Source of the DNA: Bigelowiella natans CCMP2755
Lineage: Eukaryota; Cercozoa; Chlorarachniophyceae
Direction of reading: 5' to 3'
DNA length: 26,036 nucleotides
Assembly (NCBI GenBank): GCA_000320545.1
Contig: ADNK01000409.1
Location: forward strand, 1-26,036
Shown here: piece after piece, positions 19,599 through 26,036 of the stretch
How the letters are laid out: each line of letters opens with the position of its first letter
How positions within the stretch are numbered: position 1 is the first letter of the stretch
The notes under the pieces: generated by a model
Told to the model about the DNA's origin: nothing
Database searches by the model: none
The model's input: only the letters and a program-made list of their open reading frames with translations
Translations under genes and position numbers: made by a program

Positions 19599-21712
19599 AT
19601 GGGTGTTTGCGCAAGCAACTCTCTTGTGTCTGAATATGCAGAATACATTAGCAGAACCCCGCTGCACTTCGCCTTTACCTCGATTAACATCATGGAACAC
19701 CAGCAGAAGTCGGCCATCAAGGAGCTTGCAAAATTCTTTCGATCAATACAATTTCGTTCCGGCGAATTCATCATTCGCGAAGGGGAACCTGCGGATAAGT
19801 TTTACGTGATGGTGGATGGGAGGATAGAAGTTTCTATCGACGTGAATGGACAGAGGATACCCCTCTGTGAAAAATCCCCCCCCGAAATGTTTGGAGAGGC
19901 TGGTCTGCTCTCTGATGGAGTTCGAAGGTGGATATTTATCCCGAACGGCCAAGCGTTATCATCATCTAAACTTTGTATTTTTAGGACGGCAAGCATACAA
20001 GCCACCCAGCACACCATTTGCCTTTTCATAACCAAAGACCTGTTGAAGAAGTACCTCCAAGGTGCCCCAGATGTTTTCTGCGATAAGCTCAACTTGATAA
20101 TGGGCAGAAACATGGAGAATTCGTTGGTATTATTTTTTACCTTGTTGTATTTAACCAAATCATGCTGAGACCTCATCCTCAATCCTCACAGGCAACAATC
20201 CCATTTATGAAAGGACTCTCTCGACACGCCCTTAGGATTCTAGGGAGTATTGTTCAATACAGAATAGTTGCCCCCAAAGAAATTCTATTCCACACTGGCG
20301 AGCTTGGAACTGAAATTTACATCGTATACTCCGGCCGTGTCAGCGCAATCGGAGGGTGACCACACCTTACTCTTTCTGTTTTCGAATTTGATTTCAAGAA
20401 ATTGATTTATATTAACTCTACGGACATTCGAATGCCTCTTTCTGATTTGATACTCGCGAGATATCTTCACAAAGAAGCACATTGTTTAACAGTATAATCT
20501 GGTACAGGATCCACGACTTGATGTCGTCCTCATCCGAGGGAATAGAGATCACGCATACGCAAATGAGTAGCACAGGAGGCGCAAATAGTCGAAATAGTCG
20601 AAACAGTCGCAGTAAAGACCCACGACAGACTGGCCCATTACATCACTGCGGGCGTTCAACATTCGCTCTTATGGATCCCGACCTTCCAGACGAGAAGGAT
20701 CAGTATATCGTGAGGTTCAAGCATGGCGATTTTTTTGGAGAGCTTGGAATGGTGATGGGTATACCAAGAACTGCAACTGTCATTGCGGATAAGATGTCTC
20801 TTCTTATCACGCTCAGGAAGGCGGAGTTCCACACCTTCCTGCGGTACTACTTTTACAACTTGTTTGCCAGCAGCTACCAGAGCTCTCTTTATTTTTGGAT
20901 TGATTTGTTTCGATTTCTTCGAACTCCTGCTTGTATGTCAGGAAAATCAATCAATAATATGTCATACAATAGATTCGAATTGTAAAATCATTAAGAGGTA
21001 TACTGCAGTACAGTCGATGCTTCCCCCTTCGTTTGGAAATTTGTCTTCATATGAAAACGGATGGTAAGTAATTTGTTCTTGTTCTTCTGTCTCATAGGAC
21101 TGTGGACATAGACTTCGACAAACTAATGCGATCAAGATCGTTAGAACACCTCCGCAACTGCTATAAGCACTACTTCTTCGACGCTCTTCCAGAGAAGGAT
21201 CGGTATAGCGTGCTGGCAGATTACTTTCGCATTAACGTATTCGAGCCATGCAAAGTCATCTTCGAGCGCGGTCAGCCGGCCGACAAGCTGTATATTGTGG
21301 CCTATGGGGAGGTTTTAACGAGTGAGCCCGGAATTGATCGGGATACCGGGGTACCATCTTGTCAGCATCTTCATCGTTGTCGTCATTGTTACTTTTGTGA
21401 GCATTGCCTGTCGTCTTGTAATACCTGTTGCGTGCTCCAGGAAAAGAGGTTATGGGTCGGGGGTCATTGTAGCCCTGGAAATACTGAATACTTCGTGTTC
21501 CTCCTATCACTTTATTTTGTTAGAAAAAGGGGTCTATCCTCGGTGTGCGTGATGTATTGAACGACAACGCTAACTACGCCTCCACAGCGGAGGTTGTAGA
21601 TCGGACCATAACGCTTTCGATCTCAAGGCAGGACATCGAAAGCTGCTTTCGTGATAAACCCCTTACGGTATTTATTATTCGTTTATCGAGGTTTTTATAT
21701 TTACTAAATAAA

Positions 21713-21746
<34 letters not shown>

Positions 21747-21754
21747 GTATATAT

Positions 21755-21824
<70 letters not shown>

Positions 21825-23681
21825 ACATACACAGACATCTATGAAGTTGCCACCACCACAACCTAGGCGCGGATAGATTTTGAGCTAAAGTTGTTACGAG
21901 AGGACTGTAGAGTCAATCACGTCTTAGAGCACCCCATCGGAATTAGGTCGCCATAAGTTCTACGAGTGGAAGAAGAAGAAGAAGAAGAAGAAGAAGAAGA
22001 AGAAGAAGAAACGACCACTTTCGTATTCCACGGACATGCATACATACATATTTACATACATGCATACATACATACATACATACACGCACACGCCTTGATC
22101 CACCATTATTCACAGATACTTCAGCAAATGGGTAGTCACAGAGCAGAACCAGGAAATGGTGGAGTTCTGGTGCCAAGTGCGCTTGTTTAGCGACGCTTTT
22201 AAGCCAGCAAACTGTGGTGGTTATAGTGGTGGGGGTGAGGCCAAGGGTGGCAGCAAGAACAGGACGCCAAGGAACAACCGCAAAATTAAGCACAATGCGT
22301 CAGTAACCGCTACAACAGAGAGAGGGCCTCTGGAAAGCATAGATGCAAAAAGGACAATGAAGCCAATCTTTAAAGAAAGCAAGGACGACAGTGATAACAA
22401 TGACGTCGATATCAAGCAGCAACAGCCAAGGTCGGAACATAGGAAACCTCTACTTGTGAGGAATGATGGGACCGCAGACAGAGATCACGGCAACAACAAC
22501 AACAATAATCACCACCATCATGAAAATGACAGCGAAAGCTACAATCATACTCAGCAGTCCTTTGAAAACGACGAGGACAAGATAGTTGTATCTCATAAAC
22601 TCACATCATCATCCTATCCTCCTCCTCCTCCCCCCCCTCCTCCAAAACGTGGGAGACGTGGACATCCTACTAGCAACGACGACGAGGATGATCATCAAAC
22701 GGCGGCCTCTGGCATCATGATAACGATCGCAGACACGATATACAACAAGTATCTGGCAAATAATATCCTTGGGGTAAATTGATGTGTAACATAGAGAGGA
22801 GGAGGAATAGAAAGAAGAATAAGTGGAAGAAGAGGGGGGGGGGGGGGTTGGTGAGCACCAATTCAATGACGCAACAACAATGCCTGCGAGGGCATATCAA
22901 CACATACGTGCTTCCAAACATACACGGGGCGTGGTGGTGGTAATATGATCATACCCGTAGTCGTCATACTCCTCCATCTACAATACTATTCAGATGAACG
23001 TCAAGAACAGCTCGCGAAGTACCATCTCGAAGGCTATAAAAAGTAGGGAGTACAAATACAACATGTTCGCCACAGCTGTGCAGGATATGGAACGCACGCT
23101 GTCTCGCCAGTCGTTCATGCGCTTCAAACGGAACGTCAGTCCTTTCACCAGCCGTTTTCCTTCGTTTTCTTTCCCCCTGCTACATATCGTTTGACACAAC
23201 ACAATACATTACCCAAGGGAAGGAACGTTATTCAACGATTCATCGAATAATCACCATCTTAATCTACAAATGCATTCAATCTCACCGGAGAGACAGACGC
23301 TTGTGCATCATCTCTGCAAGCATTTCGCTTGCAGTGGATGTGTGCATATAATTTCATATTGAATCTCTGTACCTTTAGTCGTGTGATTAGCACAAAATCG
23401 CAATTTCCGTCGATCTAATCCCTGTTTTCATCGGACTCCCACACATGTTTTCCTCTCATTCGGTTGTTTGTCTTTAGAGCAAGCTCTTTAAGCAAATGAT
23501 GGACGGAGTGAATACATTCAAACCATATGCAAAGGCATCATGGAGCCCAGCCAGCAGAGGGCTAGATGTGGTATTAGGGGAGGGGGAGGGCCAGAAAAAC
23601 CCATTTCGGGTTGATGTTCAATTGGAAGAAGCAAGGAGAAATCAAGGGACTCAAATACTGAGTACAAAGAAACCAAAATGA
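19599..23681 (+). CDS. Triple cyclic-nucleotide-binding domain protein with C-terminal RGS domain
   Basis: Ten exons join in phase: 19599-19927, 19985-20126, 20192-20355, 20508-20843, 21098-21350, 21524-21667, 21867-21946, 22116-22773, 22994-23134 and 23478-23681 (TGA), giving 816 residues. MGVCASNS at the N-terminus is a classic myristoylation/palmitoylation pattern and decides the start. CNB1 (about 35-155) has FGEAGLLSDGVR then RTAS; CNB2 (about 160-325) has a canonical FGELGMVMGIPRTATV cassette (E290, R299) and a Ser/Asn-rich insert; CNB3 (about 340-455) reads LGVRDVLNDNANYASTAEV, lacking the cassette Glu and Arg, so probably does not bind cNMP. Residues about 470-755 form an RGS domain: HVLEHPIGIRYFSKWVVTEQ, EMVEFWCQV, then a low-complexity insert of about 170 residues, then ADTIYNKYL and MFATAVQDMERTL. 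No kinase domain is present. The junction at 21350/21524 is the least certain. Confidence 0.85.
21716..21820. repeat. Compound (CA)n-(TA)n-(GA)n microsatellite
   Basis: CA repeats (21716-21742), TA repeats (about 21758-21786) and GA repeats (about 21786-21820), in the intron before the exon that opens the RGS domain. Confidence 0.95.
21968..22010. repeat. (GAA)n microsatellite
   Basis: GAA array in the intron that splits the RGS domain after its first helix. Confidence 0.95.
22037..22082. repeat. (CATA)n tetranucleotide array
   Basis: Imperfect CATA units just upstream of the acceptor at 22115. Confidence 0.9.
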
Positions 23682-24467
23682 GTTCACACAGAAATTGTAA
23701 GCAACACATCTGAAGATTGAAGCATTCATGTGTCATAATCGTCAGTAATCCAAAAATGCTATCATCAAAATTGCTGATCGTTCACATTTTCATTGGCCCT
23801 GTGCTTCAATAATCGTGAGAACATGAACCCATCTAAATTGCGCTACATCATTGCGTTGTCACGATGATTTCATGATGATGCTTTTATACTTTTTCTGCTC
23901 AGCTCACTGTGCCATAGCTGCACTGTTTGACGGGGGCGCTTCTCATTGATCTGCGCCACAATGGGTTTGTTGCATGAATGCGAACAAGATAAGCTGGCGC
24001 GCATAGTGCCATGGAGTGGTTAGCATGCATGCACTTTGCTAGCTCACGTGAGGCAGAGCTAGAAAACTACAGCTAATGAGCACAGTGTTGTGAAGACACC
24101 TTGTTGGCCACAACATCTAACAAGCTAGATGTTTCGATCCATGTAGATGCGATCTTTCCGTTACATGCATCGCATTTAACACGATGTCGCCTAGATTGCA
24201 TTGTTGATGCCGCGTTGGCATTAGCGCTTGCAAACAGGCATCTAGCTGGAGCGTGCCGTTCGCACCGCCTCATGTACATCTATTGACATCGCTAAGTAGA
24301 GTAAGCCAAGCAAATAATGAACGAAACATCTAGACTTGTTGCTGTTTATTTAGTTATCTGGGATACAGCCTAGCATTAAAACGTGTCTCACACAGCCTAC
24401 ATGTACGATCTGACGCCCAAATCAATCTAAAAGTGTGCATGACAGCAATGCTACGGCGCTTCTCTAT
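23682..24467. other. Spacer between convergent genes
   Basis: No gene was seen. From about 23900 to 24300 it again has the GCATG/GCTAG-rich texture of the other spacers, for example TAGCATGCATGC near 24022, and CAGAGCTAGAAA at 24054-24065, which also occurs at 10162-10173. Open frames on both strands here are shadows of this composition. Confidence 0.6.
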
Positions 24468-25078
24468 CTACCCAAGCATTTGCAACTGGGACCCATCAAA
24501 TAACAAAGGATGGGTCGGCATAGAGGGGATTGTGGCTATTTCATTCCGTTGATCCTGAATCCTCGGCGGCATTTTCTCAGAATGCTTTTCAAAATCCTTG
24601 TCAGAAGAAGCTTGCACAGTCGTTATAATTCCGACATGTTGCTGCACGAATGTTTCCAGACGTAAACGCAAATCCAGCATTTTTGCTTGGTATTTGACCA
24701 GAGATTTCTCCTGAGGACGCAGACAGCAATGGGCTTGCTAATAGATAAACGGACAGAACCCGTATCTTCGGTATTTCATAATAAAGATTTCGTACGGGGA
24801 ATGAAGAACTAAACGTGGTTACGCATGTTACCTTGAAGTGTGATGCCCCAGTGTCGCTGAAAATCTCACATGCAACATCGTTAGCTGCGCGGTCGAACAG
24901 AACAGCGCCAAAATGGATCTGGAAGGGGACCCAGTTTCCCACAACTTCATCCCAGATCAGACGTAAAAATCTGCATAGATGTTGGGGTGGTAAAACAACT
25001 TTATATACACGAGACTATAAACTATTTGGGCACACACACACACACACGCACTCAATCGCAGAGGGAGGGGGGGGGGGG

Positions 25079-25118
<40 letters not shown>

Positions 25119-25932
25119 ATACAATGCACTCAAACAACCCTAATGCCCCTTCCACTGCCATGGCTGCTGAAATTCTTTTACCTTTACACACGTAATCAAA
25201 CGACGAGAAGAAATTAGAGGTGAATTAAGTGCATTTGTTGAACGGAAAGAATAGCCTTATGAAGTCGAAGCTAGTATTGATGTAGTAGATACTGGGTTGT
25301 ACGGCATGTTCATAGGATTAGCCTTCCGTCTCTCCCTCCTCACATATTTCTTTGCATACTTCATCATTACCTAGATCGATGGCAGAAGTAGAGAGTGGAT
25401 GGCGATTGCTTTTGAGTGTCGTGATTGTCACAGGTGCCTCCCCTTCCTCCGTTTGACATTGGCTGGACCCCTTCCTCTCCCTTTCGCATTCCCCGCCCCT
25501 CACCCCTTCCTCTTCCTTTTTCGGAAAAGGAAGAGGAACTACACAGGTTAGCTGATCGTCGTCGTAACTTGAAGGGGACTTTATCCGCTGTATATACGAA
25601 ACGACATAATGGCGACGATCATCATCTCCATCTCCATCATCATCATCATCAGTCATCATCATCAGTCATCATTATCATATATAACCCAGGAAGCATATAG
25701 AAGCCACAAATTCATGGCAGTTTCCCGCTTCTACCTGCACATCCTCTATTCGCTTCATGAGGCTCAGGGACTTCACTCGCTCAGTTGACTGGATCTCTGG
25801 TGGCGACGAGACCGGCTCGATGCCCTTTACATCGCCCTTCATACGTCTGCAGCCTTTTTCAATGGGAGGGGCGGTAGTACCTTTCCTATCCTTTCCTCTT
25901 TTCGCACAGCGATGATAAGAAGACTCGTAGCC
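24468..25932 (-). CDS. Unrecognised multi-exon protein, N-terminus beyond the window
   Basis: I do not recognise this protein. Four exons join in phase: 25735-25932, 25371-25567, 24832-24970 and 24468-24710 (TAA). Upstream exons should lie beyond the right edge. The first visible exon is basic and reads EPVSSPPEIQSTERVKSLSL. The second is Arg/Gly/Ser-rich; its acceptor is uncertain (TTCAAG at 25568, or CAG at 25588), and the alternative frame there is also open. The third looks like a folded, conserved domain: RFLRLIWDEVVGNWVPFQIH and GAVLFDRAANDVACEIF. The last begins with a helical, probably coiled-coil segment (SLVKYQAKMLDLRLRLETF) and ends with a polar tail. It converges with the CNB-RGS gene. 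Function unknown. Confidence 0.55.
25020..25113. repeat. (CA)n, poly-G and (GA)n tracts
   Basis: CA repeats (about 25030-25047), poly-G (about 25067-25081) and GA repeats (about 25084-25113), in an intron of the right-edge gene. Confidence 0.9.
25618..25680. repeat. Imperfect (CAT)n array
   Basis: ATC/CAT trinucleotide repeats in an intron of the right-edge gene. The Asp-rich and His-rich frames through it are not called as coding. Confidence 0.9.
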
Positions 25933-26036
25933 CTGCAGCAAACAGGAGACTCCGCTAGCCTTGTGTTGAGAATGACAAGCACTTCTGCCTTATGAACAAT
26001 CATAGGAATGGAACAGTTGCCGCTGCTACTCCTCCC

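Noticed and set aside
21351-21523. Possible 5'-GAAAAGAG small exon (21440-21447) within the CNB3 intron
   Set aside because: It would give a good KEV-like strand, but phases allow only an 8-nt exon; the single intron 21351-21523 is simpler.
1-26036. CRISPR array, prokaryotic operons, riboswitches, integrase or transposase genes
   Set aside because: The repeats are simple microsatellites without spacers, the genes are spliced, and no mobile-element protein was seen.

Overview
This window is nuclear DNA from a flagellated or ciliated microbial eukaryote. Evidence: a 21-exon IFT81 (an intraflagellar transport gene), short GT-AG introns of about 50-600 nt, branch-point-like CTAAC words, all three standard stop codons in use, and very dense microsatellites. 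The genetic code looks standard, so it is not a TAR-reassigned ciliate. I cannot assign the lineage; an intron-rich stramenopile-like or similar protist would fit. All gene models were built by hand from splice sites, reading phase and protein similarity recalled from family knowledge.

Layout. (1) 1-2054, plus strand: 3' part of a low-complexity gene with Asp/His/Glu-rich stretches. (2) About 2437-4006, plus: a small unrecognised gene, less certain, possibly the same transcript as (1). (3) 4007-5465: repeat-rich spacer. (4) 5466-7236, minus: seven-exon ethanolamine/choline phosphotransferase with an intact CDP-alcohol phosphatidyltransferase motif. (5) 7499-9456, plus: ten-exon protein with a C-terminal FHA domain, head-to-head with (4). 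(6) 9457-10686: spacer. (7) 10687-12204, plus: single-exon ADP-ribosylglycohydrolase (ARH3/DraG family). (8) 12205-13509: spacer. (9) 13510-18955, minus: IFT81. (10) 19599-23681, plus: a ten-exon protein with a putative N-myristoylation/palmitoylation signal, three cyclic-nucleotide-binding (CNB) domains and a C-terminal RGS domain; this is the most unusual gene here. (11) 23682-24467: spacer. (12) 24468 to beyond the right edge, minus: an unrecognised multi-exon gene.

The strongest novelty candidate is the CNBx3-RGS protein. It appears to join cyclic-nucleotide sensing to Galpha GTPase regulation on one membrane-anchored chain, and it is divergently paired with IFT81, so a ciliary role is a reasonable but unproven idea. 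Other unusual points are stop-free introns of a length divisible by three in IFT81 and in CNB1, microsatellites acting as splice-site polypyrimidine tracts, and a class of spacers that share palindromic CTAG/GCATGC words, including an exact 12-bp palindrome and an exact 17-bp repeat found in two different spacers each.
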